NCBI RefSeq assembly: GCF_014647875.1
Contig: NZ_BMQA01000065.1
Span: 1-34,102 of the forward strand
Reading direction: 5' to 3'
From: Streptomyces brasiliensis
GTDB taxonomy: Bacteria > Actinomycetota > Actinomycetes > Streptomycetales > Streptomycetaceae
DNA: 34,102 bases
Shown here: piece after piece, positions 1-8,153 of the stretch
Layout: each line of letters starts with the position of its first letter
Numbering within the stretch: position 1 is the first letter of the stretch
Made by a program: the position numbers and the translations under genes
The notes under the pieces: model-generated
What the model was told of the DNA's origin: nothing
What the model saw: only the letters and a program-made list of their open reading frames with translations
Database searches by the model: none

Positions 1-44
1 ACACACCGTGACACCATGTCAGTGCCCGAGATGAGGCGCACCGC

Positions 45-1937
45 TCAACTTCGAAGACCCATCAAATCGCGCAGCACGTCGGCGGGGACCCCTGCATCGG
101 CGTGCCGCTGGGCGTAGGTGTGCCGGTAGGCGTAGGGGACGACGGCGGATCTGTCGAACTCGGTGCCGTCGGCCAGCAGCAGCGGCAGGCTGTTGACCCA
201 TTCGCGGTGCCGGCCGGTCAGTCCGCCGTCGCTGATCGCCTTCTTGCCGTGGGGGTTCTTCACCGCGGAGGGCAGCAGTTTCAGCTCGGCCAGCGGGGTG
301 TTGGGGAAGCGTTCCCGGACCCGCTTCTTCTGCCCGGTGATCAGCTCGGCGGTCGCCCGCGGGATGGGCAGGCGACGGCCCATGCGCTGTTCCTTCCAGT
401 TGTCGTAGACCAGCACGGGCTGGCTGTCGGTGTCCCAGGCCAGGCAGTCCCAGGCGAGTTCGCAGACCTCGTCCGGGCGTCGGCCGGTGTCGATCAGCAC
501 TTCGACGGCTACCCGCATCTCCCGCGAGGTGATCTCGTCGAGCCGGGGCAGAGCGTCACACAACTGCCGCATCACCTCCGGGGGCAGGTCACGGCCGGGC
601 TCCTCCCGCTGGGGTGCGGGCGGCAGGTCCTGCTGGCGGACGGTGAAGTCCTCGGCCAGCCCGGCCAGCGGGTTTCCCGTCCGGGTCAGGCCCAGCGCCC
701 GGCAGGTGTTCAGCATCTTGCGGACATTGCGGCAGTGGACCAGGCGGCCGTACGCGCTGAGCTTGCCGGTCTTCTCCAGATAGGCGAGCCGGCTGAGGAA
801 GGCGACGATGTCCTGCCGTCCGACCGCGCCGATCTGGTGGCCGTGGTCCTGGCGGCGGGTGGCGTGCAGGCTCTCGGACAGCAGGACGAAAGAGTTGATG
901 TGGCTCTGCACGATGCCCACCACCTGGTCGCCGCGTCGGCGGGGCAGGTCCTCGACCGCCCACCGCTTGGCGGCCTCCCGGAGCCAGTGCTGGCGGATCT
1001 TGGTGAAGTCCAGGCTCCCGCCGTAGCCGAACGCGGCGGTGTCCCAGAGGTCCTTGTGCCGCTCGGACTCCGGGTCCAGCAGGGCCTGGCGGGCGAAGGT
1101 GACCAGCTGGCTCCACAACGGCCGCAGGCCCGTGCCGGTGATCCCGGTCGCGTGACCGGCCGAGGTGACCTGCTCCTCACGCAGCCGGTCGCAGACCCGC
1201 CGCAGAGTGGTCACCGTGGTCTTGGCCCCGGACTCCGTTCTGCGCTGGAGGCCGTAGAGCACTTGGGCGACGACAAGCGGAGGCAGTCCGCGCAGGCTGA
1301 CCATGCCGCCCTCCGCGACGGCCGGCGCGGTGCGGCGCCAGTGGTTCTCGTCGAAGTCCGCGCTCTTGCGCTGCATCCGCAGTGCCTGCATGCGATGCGC
1401 GCCGCAGTACGGGGTCCGCTCGGTGTCCTGCTCACGGACGCAGGCCACGACGCGGCACGGCCCCCAACTCGGCAGCGGCTGGGCGTCAGGGTGGCGCAGG
1501 AAGTTGTCCATCGACAGCTTCAGACGCTCCCGCCGCTGGTAGTCGTGCGCGCGGCACAGTGCGGCCCGGGCCGTCTTCGCCGGTCGGGCGCAGTCCGTGA
1601 CCGCGCAGGACCGCGTCCCGACAGTGCGCCAGGTCCGGGCGTTCGCGAGGAACTCCTCCTCGCTCTGGCCGGATGCCTGTAGCCGGTTCGAGCACGCCCG
1701 GCAGATCCCCAGCGCGTACGCGTAGATCATCGTCGCGCATCCGGGAACGCGGCAGAGCCGGTAGCCCAGCAGCGGATGTTCGGCGGGCACCCTCAGCACC
1801 CCGGCCGACGGATCCCACCCGACCTCATCCAGGAAGCTCTCCTCCAACAAGCCTGTGAGGACTGCGAGTTCATGGTCCTCGCCAGCGGCCCCGACCTGGG
1901 GCGCGTGGGCGGCGCGCGCCGTCGCAACCGCGCTCAC
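45..1937 (-). pseudogene. TnpB-like tyrosine recombinase, C-terminally truncated
   Basis: This 630-codon frame starts at GTG 1937, with GAGGAG upstream inside tnpA, and overlaps the tnpA stop by 4 bases, so the two are translationally coupled. The N-terminal part carries three Cys/His clusters of identical spacing (C62/C67/C79/C82, C111/C116/C128/H131, C161/C166/C178/H181), likely zinc-binding. A tyrosine recombinase catalytic domain follows, with the first arginine in DTGRRPDEV and the second in YAYRHTYA. The family normally continues with an LMGHRS-type box and a nucleophilic tyrosine about ten residues later. Here the box reads LMGLRS and a stop follows directly, so both the histidine and the tyrosine are missing. 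None of the three frames in the 44 bases beyond restores them. It is probably inactive as a strand-transfer enzyme. An alternative is a regulatory or DNA-binding role for the remaining protein. Confidence 0.7.
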
Positions 1938-3112
1938 CGGCCCGTCTCCTCAGCCAGGCGGGGGCTGGGGACACGTTCGACGGCCGCGCGCAGACGCTCG
2001 GGATCAGGATGGAGATAGACCTGGCTGGCGCTCGGCGACCCGTGCCCCAGGACCTCCTGCACCTCATCGACGCTGCCACCCGCATCCACGATGTTGCTCC
2101 CGCAGGCGTGACGCAGCATGTGAGCAGTCACCTTCCCGGGCAGCCCCGCCCGCCGGGCCAGGGTCTTGACCAAGTCGCTCAGAGCGTCCGGAGGCATCGG
2201 TCCCCCGAGCGGCCCACGGAAGAGATTCACCAGTACGAAGTCGCTGGCCTCGGCCGCAGGGACCTCCGAGCGTTCCAGAACGTACTGGTCGTAAGCCTGT
2301 ACCAGCAGAAAGTCCACCGGGACGGCCCGCTGACGACGCGACTTCGCCCAGGCGCCGTTGACATTCTCCCGACGCACCACGTGCAGGTGAGCGCCGGGGA
2401 CCCGGCAGCCCAGCGACGAGGAATCGGGCAGGAAATGCATGTCTTCCCGCCGCAACCCGGCCGCCTCACCGCGACGCAGCCCGGCACGGGCCATCAGCAG
2501 CACGATCAACCGGTCCCGGCACGAGCGGCAAGCCCGCAACAGCGCGACGATCTCCTCATCACTCGCACGTTCCACCGGCCGCGTGGCCTCCACCAAACGG
2601 TGCCGGGCCCGCATCCGATACGACAACCCGTTCCACTCACCACGCGCCTCAACAGGAAGATCTCGATCGTCGGCCAGTTCGTAGAGCGTCGCCATCACCG
2701 TGGCCGGGGCTTCGCCCGCGGTGACGGCATGCGCCAGGAAACCCCGCACCCCGGCCAGAATGCCGTTGACCCGCCGCGCCCCACGCACCGGCGCACGCCC
2801 CGGACCAGCCAGCACCTCCCCAGCCCCCGGCTCCGCGTCCGCCCCGCTGACCACGGACGGCGCATGCCGCAGCCACGTGATGAACAGCCCGAAGTCGGCC
2901 GCAGCCGTACGCCAGTCCCGGCCCGTCCTCGCGCACCAGCGCAAGTACAGGGCCACCGATCCCGCGTACGACTTGGTCGTCAACTCCGCGTCGTCACGGC
3001 CCAGCCGCACATGCCTCAAGAAGGCATCCGCCGCTGGCACCACCGCCAACTCCTCGTCCAGCACCGTCCAGTACTTCACGCCGGACGGCATCACCACGGG
3101 AAACGCCCGCAC
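1934..3112 (-). CDS. TnpA-like tyrosine recombinase/integrase
   Basis: A site-specific recombinase of about 392 residues, presumed to catalyse strand exchange for the Tn554-type element. An N-terminal SAM-like core-binding domain occupies roughly residues 20-150 (around TKSYAGSVALYLRWCART). The catalytic domain shows the first Arg in ARAGLRRGEAAGL, the HMLRH box, the LGHGSPSASQ box and the nucleophile Tyr in QVYLHPD, so the active site looks complete. GTG 3112 is preferred because AAGGAG lies 6 bases upstream. The in-frame ATG at 3118 directly abuts that site, and a still longer frame begins at 3166. Its stop overlaps the tnpB start. It is intact while its partner is truncated, so the element may be immobile or need help from elsewhere. 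Confidence 0.8.
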   Translation of the reverse strand: MRAFPVVMPSGVKYWTVLDEELAVVPAADAFLRHVRLGRDDAELTTKSYAGSVALYLRWCARTGRDWRTAAADFGLFITWLRHAPSVVSGADAEPGAGEVLAGPGRAPVRGARRVNGILAGVRGFLAHAVTAGEAPATVMATLYELADDRDLPVEARGEWNGLSYRMRARHRLVEATRPVERASDEEIVALLRACRSCRDRLIVLLMARAGLRRGEAAGLRREDMHFLPDSSSLGCRVPGAHLHVVRRENVNGAWAKSRRQRAVPVDFLLVQAYDQYVLERSEVPAAEASDFVLVNLFRGPLGGPMPPDALSDLVKTLARRAGLPGKVTAHMLRHACGSNIVDAGGSVDEVQEVLGHGSPSASQVYLHPDPERLRAAVERVPSPRLAEETGR

Positions 3113-3240
3113 CCTCATCTCCTTGCTCGGACCACTCCTGCACAGCAACAGCCACGAGCACCACACCCCCGGAGATCTGTTGCACGACGCTCAACGGGCA
3201 CACCCACAGCAACGTCACGCAACAGCCATCAGACACCTGG

Positions 3241-3820
3241 AGAAGCCGAATTCAAGCCGTCCGGCCTCGCCGCTGCGGCGCGGGCCGGCCTCCAAATACC
3301 GCCCACGCTCATCACGTCGAACCCCAACGCCGCTAGGGCCTTCATCAAGCGGAACGGCCCCGTGATCTACAAACCTCTACACAACCCGGTGTATCGGATC
3401 GGCGACGTTTCCTCCGTCGTCAAGATCGCCGAAGTGGCCGCCGAAAACATCGACGACAGCGTGGCCGGCACCGCGCACCTGTTCCAGAAACTCGTGCCGA
3501 AGACAGCGGACATCCGCGTGACGGTCATCGGAACTCGCACATTCTGCGTCCGGATCGACTCCGACCTCCTGGACTGGAGGACCGACTACAGCCGCCTGAG
3601 CTACACCCCCGTGCCAGCGCCGCCCGAGACCGAACTGGCGCTCCACGAGTACATGGACCACTTCGGTCTCCTCTTCGGCGCTTTCGACTTCGCCGTGGAC
3701 GCCGACGGGCGATGGTGGTTCCTGGAATGCAACCCCTCTGGTCAGTGGTACTGGCTGGAGCCCGAGACCGGTCTGCCGATGTGCGCAGCCCTGGCCAACC
3801 TATTGGAAAGGAAGCCGTGA
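3241..3820 (+). pseudogene. ATP-grasp RiPP ligase (graspetide type), N-terminal part missing
   Basis: The frame from about 3247 to the TGA at 3820 encodes the C-terminal roughly 190 residues of an ATP-grasp peptide ligase, a family in which full proteins have about 300-330 residues. Visible signatures are FKPSGLAAAARAGL, the lysine segment VIYKPL, DIRVTVIG, and the metal/ATP-binding FLECNPSGQWYWLE near the end. Related enzymes join Asp/Glu side chains to Ser/Thr or Lys side chains in a precursor peptide (microviridin MvdD/MvdC-like, and the actinomycete system paired with a methyltransferase). The N-terminal domain that binds the leader peptide is absent, and recombinase DNA lies in its place, so the gene appears disrupted by insertion. 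An open frame continues upstream to 2009, but that part is antisense to tnpA. The stop overlaps the methyltransferase start (GTGA). Confidence 0.75.
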
Positions 3821-4935
3821 GCGACCACGAACAGCTCCTCCGGCAGCTCATCGAACGCATGACGGCCAGCGGATCCCTGCGCACGGAACCATGGAAAGAC
3901 GCCGCCACAGCAGTGCCCAGGCACGAGTTCCTGCGCAACGGGTTCTTCCGCGCGGTGCCCGGCTCGGCGCCTACCGCCTGGACCCCGGTCCTGGAGGACG
4001 GGGATGGCTGGCTTACGGCCTGCTACGCCGACGAGTCCCTGGTGACTCAGATCGCGGGCACGATCAAGCCGACAGACATCCGCGGCGAGATCATGCGCGA
4101 GCCGACCAGTTCAAGCACGCTCCCCTCGCTCGTGCTACGCATGCTCGAGGACCTCGAAGTGGGGCCGGATATGAAGGTGCTGGAGATCGGCACCGGCACC
4201 GGCTACTCGACCGCGGTGCTCTGCGCGCGCCTGGGTAGCGACCGCGTCACCTCGATCGAGTACGACGAGGAGGTGGCCCTGCGGGCTCGGGAAGCTCTCA
4301 ACCGGCTCGGTACGTTCCCCGACCTCCTGACAGGAGACGGCCTCCTCGGCGATGACGAGCGCGCACCGTACGACCGGATCATCGCCACGTGCGCCGTACG
4401 CACGGTGCCCGCAGCCTGGCTCGAACAGACCCGGCCCGGCGGCCAGATCCTGACAACTATCGGCGGCTGGCTCAGCGCATCCGAGCTGGTTCGCCTGACG
4501 GTCCACGAAGACGGCACGGCATCCGGGCCGGTACTGGGCGGACAGGTCAGCTTCATGCTCGCCCGTCCCCAGCTCGCACCCCAGCTCGGCCTACTTCCGG
4601 ACCTCAGCGCGGGCAAGGAGCGCGAGGCTGTCATCGGCGCCGACGTCCTGGCCGACTGGACGACCCGCTTCGTCGCACAGTTCGCCGTGCCGACAGCGCA
4701 GCACCTGAAACTACGACAACGCCAGCACGACGAGGACGTCTTGGTCGACGTCGAAACCGGCTCGTGGGCCGCGCTCCATGAAGAGGACGATCGCTGGATC
4801 GTCCGGCAGGGCGGTCCCGAACTCCTCTGGGACGCCGTCGAGGACCACCTCGGCCGATGGCACGTTGCCGGGACACCGGCAGTGGATGAGGCTACGGTTC
4901 GCGTCACCGCCGAGGGCCAGAGCATCCACTGGTGA
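3817..4935 (+). CDS. PIMT-like methyltransferase of an ATP-grasp RiPP system
   Basis: A protein of 372 residues that starts at GTG 3817, overlapping the ligase stop, with GGAAAGGA a few bases upstream. Residues about 118-134 hold a SAM-binding motif (VLEIGTGTGYSTAVL), and the domain resembles protein L-isoaspartyl O-methyltransferase, followed by a long C-terminal extension of about 170 residues (WVADWTT-like region onward). In actinomycete graspetide clusters such a dedicated methyltransferase follows the ATP-grasp ligase. It methylates an aspartate of the cross-linked peptide, which then collapses to an aspartimide (fuscimiditide-type products). The coupling to the ligase remnant places it in that pathway. 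It looks intact, but with the ligase truncated and no precursor gene in view it is probably orphaned. A general protein-repair role is less likely, because those enzymes are about 210-230 residues. Confidence 0.85.
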   Translation: MSDHEQLLRQLIERMTASGSLRTEPWKDAATAVPRHEFLRNGFFRAVPGSAPTAWTPVLEDGDGWLTACYADESLVTQIAGTIKPTDIRGEIMREPTSSSTLPSLVLRMLEDLEVGPDMKVLEIGTGTGYSTAVLCARLGSDRVTSIEYDEEVALRAREALNRLGTFPDLLTGDGLLGDDERAPYDRIIATCAVRTVPAAWLEQTRPGGQILTTIGGWLSASELVRLTVHEDGTASGPVLGGQVSFMLARPQLAPQLGLLPDLSAGKEREAVIGADVLADWTTRFVAQFAVPTAQHLKLRQRQHDEDVLVDVETGSWAALHEEDDRWIVRQGGPELLWDAVEDHLGRWHVAGTPAVDEATVRVTAEGQSIHW

Positions 4936-5017
4936 GCCCCACAGCCGGCCTCGTTCGTCTGTCCGCACCCCGCGGCACCACACCACATCCCTCTTCACCT
5001 GGAGCCCACCCTTGGCA

Positions 5018-5815
5018 ATGCACCGCCTGGCCGAACTGCCCGCTGATGTGCTGAAGATGCTCGAGGACGTCGTTGGGCCAGTGCTCGACGTTGAGATGGT
5101 GTCGGCCGGCTACAACAGTGAGATCGCCGCTCGCCTGTATCTCGGCAACGGCGGATCAGTGTTCGTCAAGGGGCTGCAGCAAGACCACCCGAGGGTGTGG
5201 ACGCAGCAGCGTGAGGCCGACATCAACCCATTCACGCGCGGCCTCGCTCCTACGCTGTGCTGGCAGCTCCGAAGGGGAGGGTGGGACCTACTGGCATTCG
5301 AAGACCTCGGTGGACGGCACGCCGACTACTCGCCCGGCTCCCCTGATCTGGAACTCGTCCTCCAGGCCATGTGGAGTCTCGCTGCTGCCACGCCGCCCCC
5401 CAACGTCGAGCTGAAGACGATGCCGCAGCGCATGAGTTCCTACGTCACGGACTCGGCAGACCTGCGGTTCTTCGAGGGCCGCACCCTGCTGCACACCGAC
5501 TGGAAACCCGACAACGTCCTCATCGTGAACGGCCAGGCGCGGCTCGTCGACTGGGCGTGGGCCTCCAGCGGAGCAGCCTGGATTGACCCCGCGCTGTGGG
5601 TGATCTGGCTCATCGCCTCCGGCCACAGCGCTGCTGAGGCGGAGAGCGTGGCCGCACTGCATCCCTCATGGGACCTCACACCGGCGCACCACATCGACGC
5701 GTTCGCGCGCGCCCAACAACGGCTCTGGGAGTCGATCGCACGCGCTGACCAGCCCGACGAGTGGACGAACCAGGTGCACGCCGCGACGCGGACCTGGGTG
5801 GAGCGCCGAATGTAA
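5018..5815 (+). CDS. Aminoglycoside phosphotransferase (APH)-fold kinase
   Basis: A 265-residue protein of the APH/choline-kinase-like family. The Brenner-type catalytic motif is LLHTDWKPDNVLI (about residues 158-170), followed by the Mg-binding segment ARLVDWAWAS, in which the usual D-x-D/E is D-W-A-W. An N-terminal nucleotide-binding lobe has a lysine in VFVKGL. The substrate cannot be read from the sequence. Such proteins include antibiotic kinases, small-molecule kinases and kinase-like proteins of RiPP clusters (thioamitide and class V lanthipeptide types). ATG 5018 is used. TTG 5012, two codons upstream, has a GGAG at ideal distance (7 bases) and is a real alternative. It lies 82 bases after the methyltransferase in the same direction and may be co-transcribed with it. 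Resistance to an aminoglycoside is not supported specifically. Confidence 0.75.
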   Translation: MHRLAELPADVLKMLEDVVGPVLDVEMVSAGYNSEIAARLYLGNGGSVFVKGLQQDHPRVWTQQREADINPFTRGLAPTLCWQLRRGGWDLLAFEDLGGRHADYSPGSPDLELVLQAMWSLAAATPPPNVELKTMPQRMSSYVTDSADLRFFEGRTLLHTDWKPDNVLIVNGQARLVDWAWASSGAAWIDPALWVIWLIASGHSAAEAESVAALHPSWDLTPAHHIDAFARAQQRLWESIARADQPDEWTNQVHAATRTWVERRM

Positions 5816-5864
5816 CTGTGTCGGCCCCTGGTTGATCTGACCGCCGCGACGACGCGCCCCGCCG

Positions 5865-5954
5865 GTCACCGAGATCACCTCCATCGCCGACCTGGACGGG
5901 ATCATGGACAGCGCGAAGTGCTCGTGCAGCGCGGGCAACGACAACCCCCACTGA
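5865..5954 (+). pseudogene. Possible decayed RiPP precursor peptide
   Basis: An open frame ends with TGA at 5952-5954 and reads VTEITSIADLDGIMD followed by SAKCSCSAGNDNPH. An acidic, hydrophobic leader-like part followed by a short Cys/Ser-rich tail is typical of ribosomal peptide precursors. There is no start codon for the leader in this frame, since a TGA lies at 5838-5840. Another frame just upstream reads LVDLTAATTRPA and would join it after a single-base shift in the GC-rich run near 5851-5865, so the gene looks frameshifted. It sits 49 bases after the kinase gene. I could not match the tail to a named RiPP class. It may also be chance, as it is very short. Confidence 0.35.
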
Positions 5955-6044
5955 CCTGCTCCGCTTCTGTCCCATCGTGAACGCGCAGGCCTCGGCCACA
6001 ACGCGCCAGGCCCGGTGCGTGTGCGACATGAGTAGCGTGCCGCC

Positions 6045-6955
6045 ATGCGCTTTCACTGGGGCTGGATCGGGCGCGTGATGCCCGTCCCGTACGTGCCGAC
6101 ACTCGGTCCCGTCCATCCCGATGACCCGATCCCTGACCTCTTCGAGGCCGTCGTCGAGACTGCCGGAACCGGCTGTTTCCTCCCGTACGACAAGGACCGC
6201 CGCTGGTCCGACACGAAGACCGAACGCGTCCTGGTCGACGCCATCGAGCACGACCAGCGCCAGACCCTCGTTCCCACGCTCGTCGAGCGCGGCACAGGCG
6301 CGGTCAAGGTCCACGTGTACGGGAGCGCCCCCGACAGCCTGTCCACCGGCGCCGACCTGGCCCGCAAGCTCGCCGCCGCCCACGGTGCCGCGAAGGCCCG
6401 GGTGGTCTGGTTCCTCGGTCCCGACCAGCCCGAGGCGTATTCCCGAGGCGTGGGTACCCGCGTCCAGCTCAAGGACTTCGCCGACGGCCCTGGATTGGCT
6501 CCGGCCGTGCCGGTGTCCAGGAGTACAAGGAACTCCCCGAAGACGTTCGCGCTGATTTCGCCGCCCTCGCAGACCAGATGGCCGCGCACGGCTTCGCGTT
6601 CCTCTACGAGCAGATGCAAGCAGGAGCCGTCGGCCCCGTTCTCACCGTGCAGCATGCTGGCCGCTTGGCCGGAGCCATCGGCCCCATGGAGACCATGACG
6701 GACGCCAGCGGCGCTGCCCGGTTGCTGCCTCAGTACTTCGGCGTGCTGCCGCGGTACCGGGGACACGACTACGGCCGGACTCTGTGGCGTGCGGCGATGC
6801 ACTGGGGGCACCAGCACGGCGCCGCGTACCAACTCCTCCGGACCGAGGTGGGTGGCGCGTCCGACCGTCTGTGCGCCGCCGAGGGATTGACGTCGCTCGG
6901 ATTCGTCAACCAGACGATGTGTGACGTTGCGGTGAACCCCACTCTTCTCTTCTGA
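6045..6955 (+). pseudogene. GNAT-family acetyltransferase, frameshifted
   Basis: Two frames together make one protein of about 300 residues. The first runs from ATG 6045 (MRFHWGWIGRVMPVPYVP) to about 6506. The second continues from about 6512 (GVQEYKELPEDVRADF) to the TGA at 6955. The join lies at 6501-6511, where about 5 extra bases (or one missing) break the frame within a run reading GLAPA then GVQEY. The C-terminal half has the acetyl-CoA-binding pattern of GNAT enzymes (LPQYFGVLPRYRGHDYGRTLWRAAM), and the final part is the usual GNAT beta-strand region. The substrate is unknown. Both halves keep strong GC bias at third positions, so the break is either recent or a sequencing error. No convincing ribosome site precedes ATG 6045. 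Confidence 0.65.
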
Positions 6956-7541
6956 CCGCGCGTATGAGCCACCACCCCGAACACCCTGGACCGCCGTCGA
7001 TGCGGAAGCCGACGTACTCGTCGAGACGCCGAAGCCCTGCCGGTCTGCGGTGACAACAACCCGTACAACGGAGCCACCGAAGCAGTCTGGGCACCACTCA
7101 CCCGCGGCGAACTCCGGCCATGGATCGCTTCTATGACCCGCGACACACGCGTCGGTGGGCGCCATGCAGAGGCACTGCGATCCACCAAGCCGGACAAGTG
7201 CAGGGCGAGACAGGCCGATACATCCACGCGGCCAAAACAAGCCGAATCCAATACGGCGGCTCCGACCGGCAACGGGCTTCAACGACCCCGCCAGCGCAGG
7301 CCGTTTACATGTGTGATGAGTGAAGAACAAGCCAAGATGTCAGATTCAGCGTCCGAAAACGACCACACCTGCCTCATCTTGTTCATCTGAACTCCTGAAT
7401 CACACTGACAAACCCTGTGGAATCTGCGTAGCCTTACCGCTACGTACAAGCATCACCGCAGCTAAACCGGACGCTGAACCGGATTTCTGTGCAGTGGGAG
7501 TCACGGCAGCGGCATCGGGCCGCGTCATACGGGGAGACAAC
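6956..7541. other. Gene-poor stretch upstream of the Tad operon
   Basis: About 590 bases with no convincing gene. Open frames here lack good starts and codon bias. The part from about 7310 to 7500 is clearly less GC-rich than its surroundings, as expected for a promoter region. A perfect 6-bp stem (CGTAGC/GCTACG, 6-base loop) lies at 7427-7444. A short frame around 7046-7075 reads CGDNNPYNGATEAVW but has no start. Confidence 0.5.
7405..7434 (+). promoter_or_regulatory. Candidate promoter for the Tad operon
   Basis: CTGACA (7405-7410) and TAGCCT (7429-7434) are separated by 18 bases and resemble a housekeeping-sigma promoter. They lie about 108 bases before the first operon start, in the locally AT-richer stretch. 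The TAGCCT box is also part of the small stem at 7427-7444. This is a prediction by eye only. Confidence 0.3.
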
Positions 7542-8153
7542 GTGACACGCGTACCACGACACCTGACCAGGACCACCGCCATTCGCAGCCGCACGTATGC
7601 AAGTTCCCTACTGGTTGTGTGCGCGCTTGTAGTCGTCACCAGCTGCAGCGACAACCCGTCGAAGAGCAATGTCGCGCAGAAGGAGTCTTCGACCTCGGCG
7701 CCACCATCAATACCGACCACGTCTTCGGTGGCCTCGAGCGCAGATCCAGGAGCTCCGCTCGAGGCCGCGTACCGGAAGTACTGGGATGAGAAGGTCAAGG
7801 CATACGGGAAAGCCAGCATTGAGGGCACGGACCTGAAGAAGTACGCCGTTGCTGAGGCATACACCCAGGCGGAGACTGAAGTGAAGGCACTCAAAGCCAA
7901 GGGCCTGGTCGCGACTGGCAAGCCGGTTCTGGCGCCTACAGTCACCTCCGTCGATACCGCGCGGAAAACACCGCAAGGCTCATTGACCGACTGCACCGAC
8001 ATCTCGCGCTGGGAGCTCGTCAAGCAGTCCAGCGGGCAGGCAGTCACCCTCCCTAAAGGTCGGCTGACGAAGTACGTCACCAAGGTCGCAGCCGAGAAGT
8101 GGTACGGCCACTGGGTGATCGTCAAAGTCACTCCGGAGGACCAGGCATGCTGA
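7542..8153 (+). CDS. Lipoprotein at the head of the Tad operon
   Basis: A 203-residue protein starting at GTG 7542, with GGGGAGA at 7531-7537. Residues about 1-38 form a lipoprotein signal with charged N-region, hydrophobic stretch SSLLVVCALVVV and lipobox VTSC, so the mature protein should be anchored by its cysteine to the outer face of the membrane. A Ser/Thr/Pro-rich spacer follows. The rest is a small domain with repeated charged helices (AAYRKYWDEKVKAYGK) and an end segment YGHWVIVKVTPED. I do not recognise the family; NTF2-like is possible. It overlaps the next gene by 7 bases and belongs to the operon, so a role in assembling or anchoring the surface apparatus is a reasonable inference. 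Confidence 0.75.
   Translation: MTRVPRHLTRTTAIRSRTYASSLLVVCALVVVTSCSDNPSKSNVAQKESSTSAPPSIPTTSSVASSADPGAPLEAAYRKYWDEKVKAYGKASIEGTDLKKYAVAEAYTQAETEVKALKAKGLVATGKPVLAPTVTSVDTARKTPQGSLTDCTDISRWELVKQSSGQAVTLPKGRLTKYVTKVAAEKWYGHWVIVKVTPEDQAC

Larger units (their letters stand above)
1..3240 (-). mobile_element. Tn554-type element, one end only (two tyrosine recombinases)
   Basis: Two overlapping recombinase genes of about 390 and 630 residues run leftward in the order expected for TnpA and TnpB of Tn554-family elements (361 and 630 residues in Tn554). The right boundary is inferred near 3236-3247, because an ATP-grasp coding frame becomes recognisable from about 3247 (residues GEAEFKP) with nothing of its N-terminal part before it. 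The left end, any TnpC gene and cargo lie outside the window. No terminal repeat could be identified, in keeping with Tn554 elements, which lack inverted terminal repeats. The family assignment rests on gene sizes, order and recombinase motifs, not on a database match. Confidence 0.6.

Noticed and set aside
102..1682. Long plus-strand open frame of 526 codons
   Set aside because: It lies antisense to the TnpB gene, has a Gly/Gln/Arg-rich composition and no motifs; a high-GC shadow.
2009..3240. Plus-strand extension of the ATP-grasp frame upstream of 3241
   Set aside because: It is antisense to the TnpA gene, is Pro/Arg/His-rich and has no ATP-grasp motif; only the part after about 3247 is genuine.
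5018..5815. Specific aminoglycoside resistance function
   Set aside because: Only the general kinase fold is supported; no substrate-specific signature is visible.
7133..7390. Plus-strand frame of 85 codons
   Set aside because: No ribosome site, poor codon bias and no recognisable motif; treated as non-coding.
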